Shown here: piece after piece, positions 25,491 through 34,712 of the stretch | Layout of the letters: each line of letters opens with the position of its first letter | Position numbering within the stretch: position 1 is the stretch's first letter | NCBI GenBank assembly: GCA_017525875.1 | Contig: JAFXSG010000001.1 | Coordinates: forward strand, 62,001-126,000 | Length of the DNA stretch: 64,000 nucleotides | Reading direction: 5' to 3' | Origin: Clostridia bacterium | GTDB taxonomy: Bacteria > Bacillota > Clostridia > Christensenellales > CAG-138 | The notes under the pieces: generated by a model | Seen by the model: the letters and a program-made list of their open reading frames with translations, nothing else | Databases searched by the model: none | What the model was told of the DNA's origin: nothing | Position numbers and translations under genes: made by a program

Positions 25491-25784
25491 TCATCCTTTC
25501 TGCTCATCGGAGAGCAAATAGTTTAGTCCTGCCATCTGCTTGATGAAATCCTCGATCACGGTGCGCAGCGCTTCGCGGTCATCGACCTCGAACTCTGCTT
25601 CGACAGCGGCAATAAGCTGCTCCGTGTCCGCCCCTTTCTCAAGCTGTTTCCACAGGAACGCGGAGGGTTCGTTGATCTGTGTGACGTACGGGCAAAGGTT
25701 CGTCAGGGAGCTCGCCGCAACGAGTATATTCTCGCCGCAGATATCGGTCAGCACTATGCCGGGTCTTGTTCTGTACTTAACCAT
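25491..25784 (-). CDS. PqqD-like peptide-binding protein
   Basis: A protein of 97 residues with the PqqD/RRE fold: a strand pair, then YVTQINEPSAFLWKQLEKGADTEQL, then two helices ending in GLNYLL. PqqD-like proteins hold the leader of a precursor peptide and present it to a modifying enzyme. AAGGAGG precedes the ATG, and the gene overlaps the upstream kinase gene by 8 bases. Its neighbours suggest the partner enzyme is the kinase, the nucleotidyltransferase or both. Confidence 0.85.
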   Translation of the reverse strand: MVKYRTRPGIVLTDICGENILVAASSLTNLCPYVTQINEPSAFLWKQLEKGADTEQLIAAVEAEFEVDDREALRTVIEDFIKQMAGLNYLLSDEQKG

Positions 25785-26517
25785 TCGCGCCTCCTTCTCG
25801 GTTCCCTATAATAAACGCACGAAGAATCTCCGTGGATGGATCATCGCCCTTGTTGATGAATTTCGCAAGCTTGCCGGCGCCGATCAAGCGGTCCATGACC
25901 TTTGCAAGCGCACGGATCTCAGTCTCCGTCCCGGGCGTAACGATGGCCTGATTGAAAAACGGGATCACAGCTTCCCTCGGTTCAAGCGGTTCGAGCCTGT
26001 TTTCACCGCCCTGCTCAAGCAGTATGACGCCGCCGAGCGGAGCGCGAAGGTCCTTGTTTCCGAAGTTCTCCTTGCCGCACCACGGCGTGGAATGGATCAT
26101 CACCGTGCCGTCTTCCCGCGGTTCGATCACGGGCATATCGCCTGTGATCATTTCGATCTCACCGGGGTGCAGTTGGCACCAGTTCAAAAACTGAGTGGTC
26201 TTCCCCGTACCGCTCGGAGCGGCAAGCAGCCATGCCTTGCCTTTGCAAACGAACGCTGCGGAATGAAAAATGCAGCAGCCCCATTTGAGCAAATGTCTTG
26301 ATGTCAGCTCGATCAGCAGGCGGTACTCAACGTAATCGTCCCTGTACTCCGGCAAAAGCTTCCGTCCGGTCTCCATCAGCTCGGGCGTGGCGCAAATGTC
26401 AAACTCCTCCCCGGCCACCGGGCGGATATAGGAGCGAAAATTCAGCCACGTCCTCCTGCAGAGGAACGAATACCGCACCTCATGCCCCGCATATTCAACT
26501 GCAAAGACCCTTTTCAT
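25777..26517 (-). CDS. HPr-kinase-like ATP-binding protein
   Basis: A protein of 246 residues related to the C-terminal domain of HPr kinase/phosphorylase. The Walker A is APSGTGKTT (residues 100-108), preceded by IFHSAAFV as in HprK-like small-molecule or peptide kinases. ITGDMPVIEP and GVILLEQGGEN follow in the usual order. The N-terminal HPr-binding domain of true HprK is absent. In paeninodin-type lasso clusters such a protein phosphorylates the precursor. The promoter -10 box ends 7 bases before the ATG and there is no ribosome site, so the mRNA is likely leaderless. Confidence 0.82.
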   Translation of the reverse strand: MKRVFAVEYAGHEVRYSFLCRRTWLNFRSYIRPVAGEEFDICATPELMETGRKLLPEYRDDYVEYRLLIELTSRHLLKWGCCIFHSAAFVCKGKAWLLAAPSGTGKTTQFLNWCQLHPGEIEMITGDMPVIEPREDGTVMIHSTPWCGKENFGNKDLRAPLGGVILLEQGGENRLEPLEPREAVIPFFNQAIVTPGTETEIRALAKVMDRLIGAGKLAKFINKGDDPSTEILRAFIIGNREGGANG

Positions 26518-26524
26518 CTATTTT

Positions 26525-26552
26525 ATTATACACGGTGCGTTTACCTTGTCAA
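26525..26552 (-). promoter_or_regulatory. Strong promoter of the HPr-kinase-like unit (leaderless)
   Basis: On the minus strand a consensus TTGACA (26547-26552), 16 bp and TATAAT (26525-26530), then 7 bases and the ATG. Confidence 0.85.
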
Positions 26553-26585
26553 GAAGAAAAGCGCGGAGGCTTGCTCCGCGCTTTT
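26551..26585 (-). terminator. Terminator of the giant protein/105-residue protein unit
   Basis: A 12-bp stem (AAAAGCGCGGAG / CTCCGCGCTTTT) with a 5-base loop and a T-rich tail on the minus strand. It separates this unit from the kinase promoter, which begins at once after it. Confidence 0.9.
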
Positions 26586-26604
26586 GCTTGTTGGTTCAGA
26601 TGAG

Positions 26605-26922
26605 TTACCACTGATAGGGCACAACGTAGATGCCAAAATCCTCTTCGCTGTAACCAAGGGCTTTCCACTGAGCGAGGCTGTAATCGCAGTCCGCAAACCA
26701 CATGCCGTAGTCGTACATATCGGGCTGGCCGGACGTACCCTTGTCGTTCTGTTGATCGTAGAACTGCCAAAGGTTATCCGGGTGAGTAGCCCAAGCGTTA
26801 AAGTTCATCGGCAGGTCGTTGTTACCCAGACCGTCCTGAGCAGTACCGCCGCCGATGACGCCGGTAGGCGAGGGACTGGCTTCGAATACGATACCGGGGA
26901 TACCGAATTTATTCTTGCTCAT
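26605..26922 (-). CDS. 105-residue orphan protein, candidate modified peptide
   Basis: I do not recognise a family. It has no signal peptide or membrane helix. The first 26 residues are small and flexible and end in VIGGG (residues 22-26), which looks like a double-glycine leader end. The remainder is rich in Trp, Tyr, Asn and Asp (NFNAWATHPDNLWQFYDQ, MYDYGMWFADCDY) and ends in VVPYQW. GAGGTGG lies 7 bases before the ATG. It follows the giant repeat protein by 20 bases, before a shared terminator. It could be a RiPP-like precursor, a partner of the giant protein, or an ordinary small protein. Confidence 0.7.
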   Translation of the reverse strand: MSKNKFGIPGIVFEASPSPTGVIGGGTAQDGLGNNDLPMNFNAWATHPDNLWQFYDQQNDKGTSGQPDMYDYGMWFADCDYSLAQWKALGYSEEDFGIYVVPYQW

Positions 26923-26942
26923 GTATTTCCACCTCTTTCTGA

Positions 26943-29900
26943 TCAGTTCCACTTGGTAACTGAATAGTTGGCAACAGAGTCGGACTGGGACGCAATACCA
27001 ACGGAGTTGATGTTATCGAGGCCCTGATACGTCCTGATCGCATAACCGGTGACCCTGAGGCCGTCCGGCGTTACCCAGTACTGAGCAACGGTGTCGCCGT
27101 TATTCAGCAGATTCACAACGGGCTGGCCGTTGCTGCCGTGGTTGATAACGGTCAGATAGTTCAGATAGCCCCTCGTGCGGAACAGGCTCGTTGCGGTCAG
27201 CGTCTGAGAGCTGTCGCCGTGCGTGGTCGTCACCGTAAGGGATCTGACGATATGCTCTGCAGCGTCATTAGCGGACTTAACGACGTAACCGGTCTCCAGA
27301 TAATCGGTGTAGGACAGGTCAACGTCGGAGATCAGCCACGCGGTGGAGATGCTGCCGCTGGCAAGGTAGTAGGTGTAGTGCAGGTAAGGCCTCAGGTACT
27401 TGTCGGCCGGGACCTCCTTGATGTAGTAGGTCGTGCCGGCAACGGGATTCAGCTCGGTGCCGTAGTCGGCATTGTCAGCCTGCTTGTAAGGCACTGCGGT
27501 CCACTTGACGTTATAGCCGTTGTAGGCCTTTGCTGCGGTGCCGTTCACGGGAGCGTCCTGCTTCTGCTGTGCCCAGGAAGCGTCCTTAACGAGCTCGCCG
27601 TTGTTCCAGGAGACGTTAACGTCATCCCAGGTCATGACCTTTGCGCCGTCTTCCTGAGTGAACTGACCGCTGACGCCGTCATAGTACTTGTAGTAACCGG
27701 CGTAGAGGTAGTTCTCCGTGGTGCTGCCGGCGAGGTCGTAGGTGCCGTCCTTAGTGGTGCGGACGATCTTCTCGACCTGGTTGGTGCCGGAATGGTAGAC
27801 GTAGAACACGCTTGCCCAGACGGCGTACATGCCGTGGTAGGGCATGATCTCGTCCGCGGCGACTGCGGTGGCGGGCTTCCACTCGTCACCGAACTTCGCG
27901 AGGAAGTAGCCGTGGGTCTCGCCCTCAGTGGGGTAGACGTACTTAAGGAACAGGTCGTCCTCGTTCAGATCGCGGACCTTCGTATAATCCGGGTTCGCAA
28001 CCTGCTGATGAGTATCGGGATCCTCGATAGTGGGCATAAACTCGGTGCCGATGTTGCCGTTCGTATCGCTGATCGGGATCCTTGCCCAGCCGAGGAACAC
28101 GTGGTCTTCCCAAACGAGGTTGTCGTCGTCGCCCCAGATGAGCTCGTCGGCCTTGGCGCCGCCAGGGGTGGTGGTATCCGCCTCGGGATACTCGATAGCG
28201 ATGGTCTCGTTCATGATGACGTCGGTGGAGTTCTTGTAATCACCGGTGTTGTTGTTCGCGTGCCAGGTGATGTGGGTCTTCTCCTGGATGACCCTCGGGC
28301 CGTAGGTCGCGCGGAGCGTTACGGTGTAAGTCTTGGTGACGGTCTTCGAATAGGTCGCGTAAACGACGAGGTTCGAAGTGATTTCGGAGAAGTCCTTATC
28401 CCAACCGGTGAAGTTGTAGCCGGGACGGGTGGGATCGGCGGGCGCAGAAGCGCTTTCACCCTCGGCAACGGTCTGGGTGCTGAGCACGCGGCCGTTCCAA
28501 TCCTTGAAGGTGACGAGGTAGTGACCGGCCTGCTGGAACTCATAATACGCGGTGAACGTCAGATCCTCGGTGACCGTGGTGTAGTTAGCGGGATCGGGAT
28601 TCCAGCGGACGAAGTAGTAGTTCTCGTTGCTGTGGTCGGGCGTGGCGGGAGTCGCGGGCATCGCGCCGCCGTCCTCGACTTCATAGGCATGAATGATGCT
28701 TTCGGTATAGCCGTCGACAAACGTCACGGTGTGCGGAACGGCAACCTGCTCCTCGACCCACTCCTTGTGGTAGAGCTGGACGTATTCACTGGAAGAATGC
28801 TCCGTGAACACACCCATGTAGTTGCCGGTACCGCCGGCAGAAGCATACTCCGCGTACATCGTCGTTCCGTTGACGGAACGCGTCAGGGTCTTGTTGGCCG
28901 AATTCCAGACCCAGTTTGTAGCATAAGTGTTCGAAGTGTCGGGATACAGATCGTTATATCCCGTGCTGGAGTAAGTCCTGAGGTAATAGTTGGAGTTGCT
29001 GCCACTCGTGATAGTACCGCCTGTGGTCGTAGAGAAGGTCCAGGTGCAGTAATCAAGATTGGTCGCGTTGCCGGTAACGCCGGTAACGATCTCGCCGTCC
29101 CTGATCGCTACGCCGGTATAGCCGAGGTAATTACTACTGTTATTATAATAGTAGTGGTTGGTCGCTGTTTCGTTGTAGTTGACCGCAAGATAAACGGTAT
29201 CGCCTACGACAAAGCCGATCAGGTAATCGTCATCGGGAACGATAGTGGTGACGGGCTTCCACTCATAGTGACCTTCGCCCTGCGAGGAGTTCTGCTCATA
29301 CTGAGCGGTGACCGTGAGGTTGGAGGTGACGTTCGAGAAGTCGACGTCCCAACCGGTGAAGGTGTAGCCGGCGCGGGAGGGATCCGCGGGAGCGGTCGCA
29401 GCCTGGCCCTCGGTGACGGTCTGAGTCTTCAGAACGGTGCCGTCCCAATCCTGGAAGGTGACGGTGTAGGTGGCAGCAGCGTTCTTCGTGTAGGTGACGG
29501 TGACCTCAACGTCCGAAGTGCCCATGGTGCCGGATACGGTCGTCTGGCTCGGCGTGTAGCCGGTGATGGACGGAACGGTTACGCTGTAGTCTTCGCCCTG
29601 AGCGACCTGCGAGTTATGCGCAGTGGGAGCGGTGGTGCCGTCTGCCATCACGTAGTTGACCGTGAGGTTATAAGCGCGGGCGTAGATGCTGATGGCGTCG
29701 GCAGAACTTGCCTTAGCAACAGAATAGTCATAATAATCGGTGCTGGATGTATCCAAGTACAGGTAGTAATAGCCACCCGCCTCCACCTGGTTATTAAAGC
29801 GACGGCTGCTGTCGTACAGCCATGCTAAAGCCGTCGACGATGTGGTAAGGTAACCGTCATCATAATCAGTAAGGTCAAGATATTCACTATTTGCAACATT

Positions 29901-32900
29901 TCGCCACGTATAGCCATTGGCTGCATTGCCACCTGCGACCCAAGTTACATCGTTGACAGAATCTGCGGGAACGGCGATAGTATCGCCGGTTTTTGTTACA
30001 ACAACGGCAAGCAGCCAGCTCTTGCTTGCATTACCTGAATCAGACCCGTCTGCATTAAATGAATTAGGAGTATGATCCTTCGAAAGAGCGTAAGCATCGG
30101 CGGCATCCGAAACGATAACGTAGGGAACGCCGACAACGGGAGCGTCGACCTTCTTGTAGGTCACGGTCTCGTCAGAACCGGAGCCGCTGTCGTCCTGAAC
30201 GTAGAGCTTGACTGTAACGTCGTTGCCGGAGGTTGTTGTGACCGCACGCATATTATTACCGCCGTCGTAGCTGTAATATGAAGCGTACTTGTTGTTATTG
30301 TACCTTAAAGTGTTAGCTGAGGCATTCCATGTCCAATTATAACTGGGTTCGGAACGATCGGGATACAAGTCAACGTAGCTGCCGGCAGAAGCATATAGAT
30401 ACCTGCTGCCGTATACGCTGGTGATGTTGCCGCCGGTGGTGCTTGAGAAATTCCACTGGCAGTACTGCAGATCGGTCGCATTGCCGGATACGCCTACGAT
30501 CTTGCCGCCGTTGAATACAGCGGGAGCGGTATAGCCGTAATAGTTATAGTTGCTATCGGAAACATAGTATCTTGCATTGCCGGATTGAGACGCGTTATAG
30601 CTGACCATCAGGTAAACCGTGCCGTCGACCTCAAAGCCGATCAGGTAGGTCTTGCTGGTATCGATGGTAGTATCGGTGTACTCGACCCAGGTCTCGCCGG
30701 CCTTGGTATCGACGGAGGTGCTCCTGGTGCCGTATACGGGGTTCAGCGTGATGGTGCCTTCCACCGCGTACTGAGCGTCGACCTCGAAATCCTGGCCGGG
30801 ATGCTTGTAGATGCCGGTGCCATTGCCGTTCTTATCGAGGATCTCCCAATAGAGGAACTGCCAATCCTTGGGGATATCCGGAGTGGAGGCGGTGCGGGTA
30901 TAGGCGGTCGCCTTGTCCATGTAGCGGAGCGGATCCTCCCAGTAGGTGGGGGTGCCGTCCAGCTCGGCGAAGGTGCCGGTATGGCCGGCCACGTTCTCCT
31001 GCTCAATGGCATTGTACCTGACGGTGATGCCGTTGGCGCCGGAAAGGACCTTACGCCACTTGGCGTAAATGACGACCTTCTTGGTGATCCAGGGACGGTT
31101 GATATCGCCATTGGTGCCGTTGGACTCGGTGGGTTCGGTCTTGGGATAGTTCACCGCGATTTCGTCATTCAGACGAGTGGCGAAGTTGTAGGGCTCCGTG
31201 CAGGCCTCGTCAATGTACCAGCCGACAAGGACGTAGTTGCCGTTCGCGTCGCTGGCTTCGATGGGCTGACCGTCGGAGATCTGGCCGAGGTAATCCACGC
31301 GGAAGTTCATCGCCTGGCTCGATTCCGCCCACTGGACCTGGAAATTGGGATCGGAGGGGAGGTTGGGCTCAAGGAACACGCGGTACTGGCGCTTGATGAA
31401 CTTGGCATAAACCGTTACGCCGTTAAGAGGCATGGTCTTGCCGGTGAAATCATAGGCGGTGGTGCAGCCGGGGTCGACGTACCAGCCGTCGAAGATGAAG
31501 CTTTCATCCGTGAAATCGCCCGCGGAGATCGGATCGTAGTAGTTGGCGCCGCCGACCTTGTAGGAATCGATGGAAGCCTCGTAGTAGATAGTCGGGGACT
31601 GCTTGAGCTGACCGGCCATCGGGCCGTCTACGGCGTTGCCGTTGCCGTCCGCATATTTGCCGACCATGTAGTGGATGCGGTACTTGTTGCGGGTGTAACG
31701 GAACTGGATACCGCCCTCTGTGGCGTTCCAACGTATAAGCTCATGACGGGTATTGCCTTCATACTCAACGCCGGTGCCATATTCAAACCAATCCGTCCAA
31801 CCATCAACAGCAGTATGGGATTCGGGGTTTACAAGGTTGTCGCCGTTATACTCCGTACCGGTCGTATAAGTAGTAACACCGGAAGGAAGGTTGATCCTGA
31901 ATACGGAACGTGTGAAGCCCTGGAAGCTCCTGAATACCATGCCGTTGCCAGTCTGAGTGGGGATCGTGTAGTTCGCGGACGCAGGCCAATTGCCATTTTC
32001 GTCCATCAGGAAATGGTAGACGTTGGTATTGAAGTTTTCAGAACGGCCGTAGAAGTCGGTATGGTAAACGTCTGCGGGATCCTCATTCGCACTCTGGCCG
32101 AAAGTATCTTCAATACTGGTAAAGGTGCTGCCTGAGGCCGAATTGAACCAACGGTAGTCGGTCGGCCAGGTATAACCCGCTGTTACCAAGCGCTGGCCGT
32201 AAAGACCCGAGAAGGTCGTTCTTTCGCCATAGTTCGGAACATAGATCGAGCTGCTCGAGGAAGATACACGCCTGTAGACCGTTAACGAGGAATTGTATTC
32301 CATCCAGTACGTAGAGCCATTATACGTAAAGTAATAATCGTAATAACTCGAAGAATACGTCAGCGCGTAGAAAGTGTTGTCGATCAGCACGAAGTACGTA
32401 TTGGAAGAAGTACTTGTCAGGCTGCCGGGCCATACATAGTATCCATAGGTACCGGCCGAATTGTGGTTGGTAATAGGATAGTATGTACCGTTCTCATAGT
32501 AATAATAGACGCCGGATGAAAAATTGACGCTGGTAGCTCTGGAGTAGCCGGTGGGGATGAGGAAGGTGTAAGTGACCAACTCACGATCCCAATAGAGGTT
32601 GACTACCGTGGAGCCGTTGGGAAGCACCGTGGTGTTGTTGGCAGTCACGCCGCCGCCAATGGTGACGTAGCCGCTGCCCGAAGCTGCCTGATGAGTGCTG
32701 TTGTATTTGAATCCGAAGAAGTTATTCCAAGTACCGGAACCGTCGGGCTTGGTATTGATGCCATATTCGCTGGTATCACTATCCACGGTGTAGGTGTGAG
32801 TGGTTTTGAAATAACTCAGATCGAGAGCGGAAACGTTCGTATTCGGCGCGGCGTTCAGCGTGGTGGAGAACGCATAGTCGTAGGTCTTGTTGGCTTCCGC

Positions 32901-34337
32901 CGCGTTCTTATCGTCGTTAACGCTCTGCTTCCAGACGATAAGGGTATAGGGAACGGAGGACTTCAGAGTCCACTTGGCGTAGACCGTGGTATCCTGGGAG
33001 ATCGTTCCTGTGAAGCTGAACTGGTTGGACCAGGTGCCGTTGGCATAGGTGGTGTACCAGCCGCCGAAATCATAGCCCGCGAGCTCGGGATTGGGGGTGG
33101 GCCTTGCATTCGAGGGGATGTTGCCGTGCGGGCAGAAAATGGGAGCGTTATAGGTAGCGCCCTTGAAGTTTCCGCCGGGGTTCTCCTCGAAAGTCAGCCA
33201 ATAGCCCTGCTGCACCTGCGCACGCAGCGTGGTGAGGGTATTGGTGATGGTGACTTCCGAATTGTTCTGGTAAACGGTATCGTCGCCGTCGTCCTTCTGC
33301 CAGCCGGTGAAGCGGTAGCCCTGCTCCTCGGGAGTGTACAGATGGTAAATGGTGTAGTTGATGGAGTTATCCTTGGAGAAGATGGTCTGGAAATCGAGGG
33401 TGGTCGCACCGTTCTCATCGACGTATGCAACGTTGAAATACTTGTAGACCATCGCGTATACGTCGAAGGTCTGTCCCTCGGTGACGGGGCTTGCAAGGCG
33501 AGTCCTTACCTGAGCGCGGATATAGTCGATGGTGTGCTGACCGTCGATATCGGCAGTGGTGTAGGCGTTGCCGACGGACCAGCCGCAGAACATCTCGCCC
33601 TCGTTGACTTCGGGAAGCTCGGGGTCTTCGATGATCGTGCCGAGGATGTCGATATCGCGCTGAGTGACGTTGACTACGTACGCGGGCTCGGTATCGTCGT
33701 CATGATAGAAGAAGCGAACCTGCAGACGGGCATTTTCGCCGGTGGCGTCGCCGATGACCGCGTAAACGGAGAAGTCCTCCGCGTCGAAGGTGATGGTCTG
33801 GCCGCTGACGTAGAACTGTTCGACGACCTCCATCTCGGCGGTATCGATCTCATCCGCGCCGCCCTTGAAGTGGACAAGGCGGATATTCTCGAGGTTGGCG
33901 ATGACGCTGTTGTCGAGGATGACCGTGACCGGCTTTCTGGGGTCGACTTCTTCACCGTTGTTGATGAAGTTGATGTCGACCGCGGTGAAAACGTGGCCGC
34001 GCTCGTCGGACGCTGCGTTGAACGCGTCCTGAACCGCGTCGAGATCCGCAATGGTCACGACGTCGAGCTCGGTGTCGGCGGGCAGAGCGCCTCTGGGTGC
34101 GTCGACGTGCACTGAAGTGCCGCCAAGCACGTTGTCTTCCATTGACTGCGCAGGATAGGTGGGCTTGAACTGGTCGGCGATGGGCTTGGCGATCCAGTCA
34201 AGGAAATCCTTGGCAGCTCTGCGGTCATTGCCGTCGGCAGGATTCTGCGCTCCGGTATAAGCCGAAACGGGGAACGCCGTGACGATCATGATGACGGCGA
34301 GCGCCAGCGCGATGAACTTCGCAAAACGCTGTTTCAA
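26943..34337 (-). CDS. Giant secreted InlB-repeat surface protein (2464 residues)
   Basis: An extracellular protein with a signal peptide (residues 1-~27, cut after VSA). Residues ~35-200 are an N-terminal beta domain. Many InlB B-repeats (Listeria-Bacteroides repeats, GYxFxGW...A.W/A.Y) follow, for example YDFGGWYTTYANG, YTFTGWDVDFSN and YNFTGWDKDFSE. Between them are two related ~130-residue units (SKTYLIGFEVDGTVYLM and DDDYLIGFVVGDTVYLA) and a MucBP-like stretch (VNYVMADGTT). Tyr-rich repeats near 640-760 are unusual. There is no LPXTG motif; the C-terminus ends NYSVTKWN, so attachment is by another route. Translation starts at TTG (34337), with GGAGGA 8 bases upstream. A role as adhesin is inferred. 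Confidence 0.9.
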   Translation of the reverse strand: MKQRFAKFIALALAVIMIVTAFPVSAYTGAQNPADGNDRRAAKDFLDWIAKPIADQFKPTYPAQSMEDNVLGGTSVHVDAPRGALPADTELDVVTIADLDAVQDAFNAASDERGHVFTAVDINFINNGEEVDPRKPVTVILDNSVIANLENIRLVHFKGGADEIDTAEMEVVEQFYVSGQTITFDAEDFSVYAVIGDATGENARLQVRFFYHDDDTEPAYVVNVTQRDIDILGTIIEDPELPEVNEGEMFCGWSVGNAYTTADIDGQHTIDYIRAQVRTRLASPVTEGQTFDVYAMVYKYFNVAYVDENGATTLDFQTIFSKDNSINYTIYHLYTPEEQGYRFTGWQKDDGDDTVYQNNSEVTITNTLTTLRAQVQQGYWLTFEENPGGNFKGATYNAPIFCPHGNIPSNARPTPNPELAGYDFGGWYTTYANGTWSNQFSFTGTISQDTTVYAKWTLKSSVPYTLIVWKQSVNDDKNAAEANKTYDYAFSTTLNAAPNTNVSALDLSYFKTTHTYTVDSDTSEYGINTKPDGSGTWNNFFGFKYNSTHQAASGSGYVTIGGGVTANNTTVLPNGSTVVNLYWDRELVTYTFLIPTGYSRATSVNFSSGVYYYYENGTYYPITNHNSAGTYGYYVWPGSLTSTSSNTYFVLIDNTFYALTYSSSYYDYYFTYNGSTYWMEYNSSLTVYRRVSSSSSSIYVPNYGERTTFSGLYGQRLVTAGYTWPTDYRWFNSASGSTFTSIEDTFGQSANEDPADVYHTDFYGRSENFNTNVYHFLMDENGNWPASANYTIPTQTGNGMVFRSFQGFTRSVFRINLPSGVTTYTTGTEYNGDNLVNPESHTAVDGWTDWFEYGTGVEYEGNTRHELIRWNATEGGIQFRYTRNKYRIHYMVGKYADGNGNAVDGPMAGQLKQSPTIYYEASIDSYKVGGANYYDPISAGDFTDESFIFDGWYVDPGCTTAYDFTGKTMPLNGVTVYAKFIKRQYRVFLEPNLPSDPNFQVQWAESSQAMNFRVDYLGQISDGQPIEASDANGNYVLVGWYIDEACTEPYNFATRLNDEIAVNYPKTEPTESNGTNGDINRPWITKKVVIYAKWRKVLSGANGITVRYNAIEQENVAGHTGTFAELDGTPTYWEDPLRYMDKATAYTRTASTPDIPKDWQFLYWEILDKNGNGTGIYKHPGQDFEVDAQYAVEGTITLNPVYGTRSTSVDTKAGETWVEYTDTTIDTSKTYLIGFEVDGTVYLMVSYNASQSGNARYYVSDSNYNYYGYTAPAVFNGGKIVGVSGNATDLQYCQWNFSSTTGGNITSVYGSRYLYASAGSYVDLYPDRSEPSYNWTWNASANTLRYNNNKYASYYSYDGGNNMRAVTTTSGNDVTVKLYVQDDSGSGSDETVTYKKVDAPVVGVPYVIVSDAADAYALSKDHTPNSFNADGSDSGNASKSWLLAVVVTKTGDTIAVPADSVNDVTWVAGGNAANGYTWRNVANSEYLDLTDYDDGYLTTSSTALAWLYDSSRRFNNQVEAGGYYYLYLDTSSTDYYDYSVAKASSADAISIYARAYNLTVNYVMADGTTAPTAHNSQVAQGEDYSVTVPSITGYTPSQTTVSGTMGTSDVEVTVTYTKNAAATYTVTFQDWDGTVLKTQTVTEGQAATAPADPSRAGYTFTGWDVDFSNVTSNLTVTAQYEQNSSQGEGHYEWKPVTTIVPDDDYLIGFVVGDTVYLAVNYNETATNHYYYNNSSNYLGYTGVAIRDGEIVTGVTGNATNLDYCTWTFSTTTGGTITSGSNSNYYLRTYSSTGYNDLYPDTSNTYATNWVWNSANKTLTRSVNGTTMYAEYASAGGTGNYMGVFTEHSSSEYVQLYHKEWVEEQVAVPHTVTFVDGYTESIIHAYEVEDGGAMPATPATPDHSNENYYFVRWNPDPANYTTVTEDLTFTAYYEFQQAGHYLVTFKDWNGRVLSTQTVAEGESASAPADPTRPGYNFTGWDKDFSEITSNLVVYATYSKTVTKTYTVTLRATYGPRVIQEKTHITWHANNNTGDYKNSTDVIMNETIAIEYPEADTTTPGGAKADELIWGDDDNLVWEDHVFLGWARIPISDTNGNIGTEFMPTIEDPDTHQQVANPDYTKVRDLNEDDLFLKYVYPTEGETHGYFLAKFGDEWKPATAVAADEIMPYHGMYAVWASVFYVYHSGTNQVEKIVRTTKDGTYDLAGSTTENYLYAGYYKYYDGVSGQFTQEDGAKVMTWDDVNVSWNNGELVKDASWAQQKQDAPVNGTAAKAYNGYNVKWTAVPYKQADNADYGTELNPVAGTTYYIKEVPADKYLRPYLHYTYYLASGSISTAWLISDVDLSYTDYLETGYVVKSANDAAEHIVRSLTVTTTHGDSSQTLTATSLFRTRGYLNYLTVINHGSNGQPVVNLLNNGDTVAQYWVTPDGLRVTGYAIRTYQGLDNINSVGIASQSDSVANYSVTKWN

Positions 34338-34386
34338 AATATTCTTCCTCCTTGTGGAAAAATTTTTGTGTTTTACGGGTTTCAGA

Positions 34387-34421
34387 ATGCCTTGTTTTCA
34401 TCAATTGCCATAGCAAGGCAT
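34387..34421 (-). promoter_or_regulatory. Hairpin in the leader of the giant gene
   Basis: An 8-bp inverted repeat (ATGCCTTG / CAAGGCAT) lies in the ~100-base untranslated leader. A function in mRNA stability or translation control of the TTG start is possible. Confidence 0.35.
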
Positions 34422-34441
34422 AGTAAACCTTATACCAATTC

Positions 34442-34470
34442 ATTTTACTACACACGCATGGCAATGTCAA
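34442..34470 (-). promoter_or_regulatory. Promoter of the giant gene
   Basis: On the minus strand TTGACA (34465-34470), a 17-bp spacer and TAAAAT (34442-34447). The region 34471-34675 holds no further feature that I can support. Confidence 0.75.
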
Positions 34471-34675
34471 CATTTCAGAGCCAATATATTGATTATATTT
34501 TCAAAAAACAGGCGGCAGAAAAATCAAGGAAAATATAGAAAAAAAGGTTTACACCGCTTAGGTGCAGCTGCACTCTGAAAAAGCCATGGACAACAGCCCG
34601 GGATCCGCTCAAAACAGAATTACGAATTGTAATATATACCGACAAGACCCGTTTCGCGCAGCCCCGGTCCGGTTG

Positions 34676-34704
34676 TTGCTTTTTCAACCTGTGTGCTATA
34701 TAAT
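34676..34704 (+). promoter_or_regulatory. Promoter of the ABC exporter gene (leaderless)
   Basis: TTGCTT (34676-34681), a 17-bp spacer and TATAAT (34699-34704), with 8 bases to the ATG. Confidence 0.75.
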
Positions 34705-34712
34705 AAGTTAAT

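Noticed and set aside
27138-29828. Long open frame opposite the giant repeat gene (also 32691-34115)
   Set aside because: It is antisense to a clear coding sequence with signal peptide and repeats, has no ribosome site, and its Val/Gly-rich composition is what the complement of repeated codons gives.
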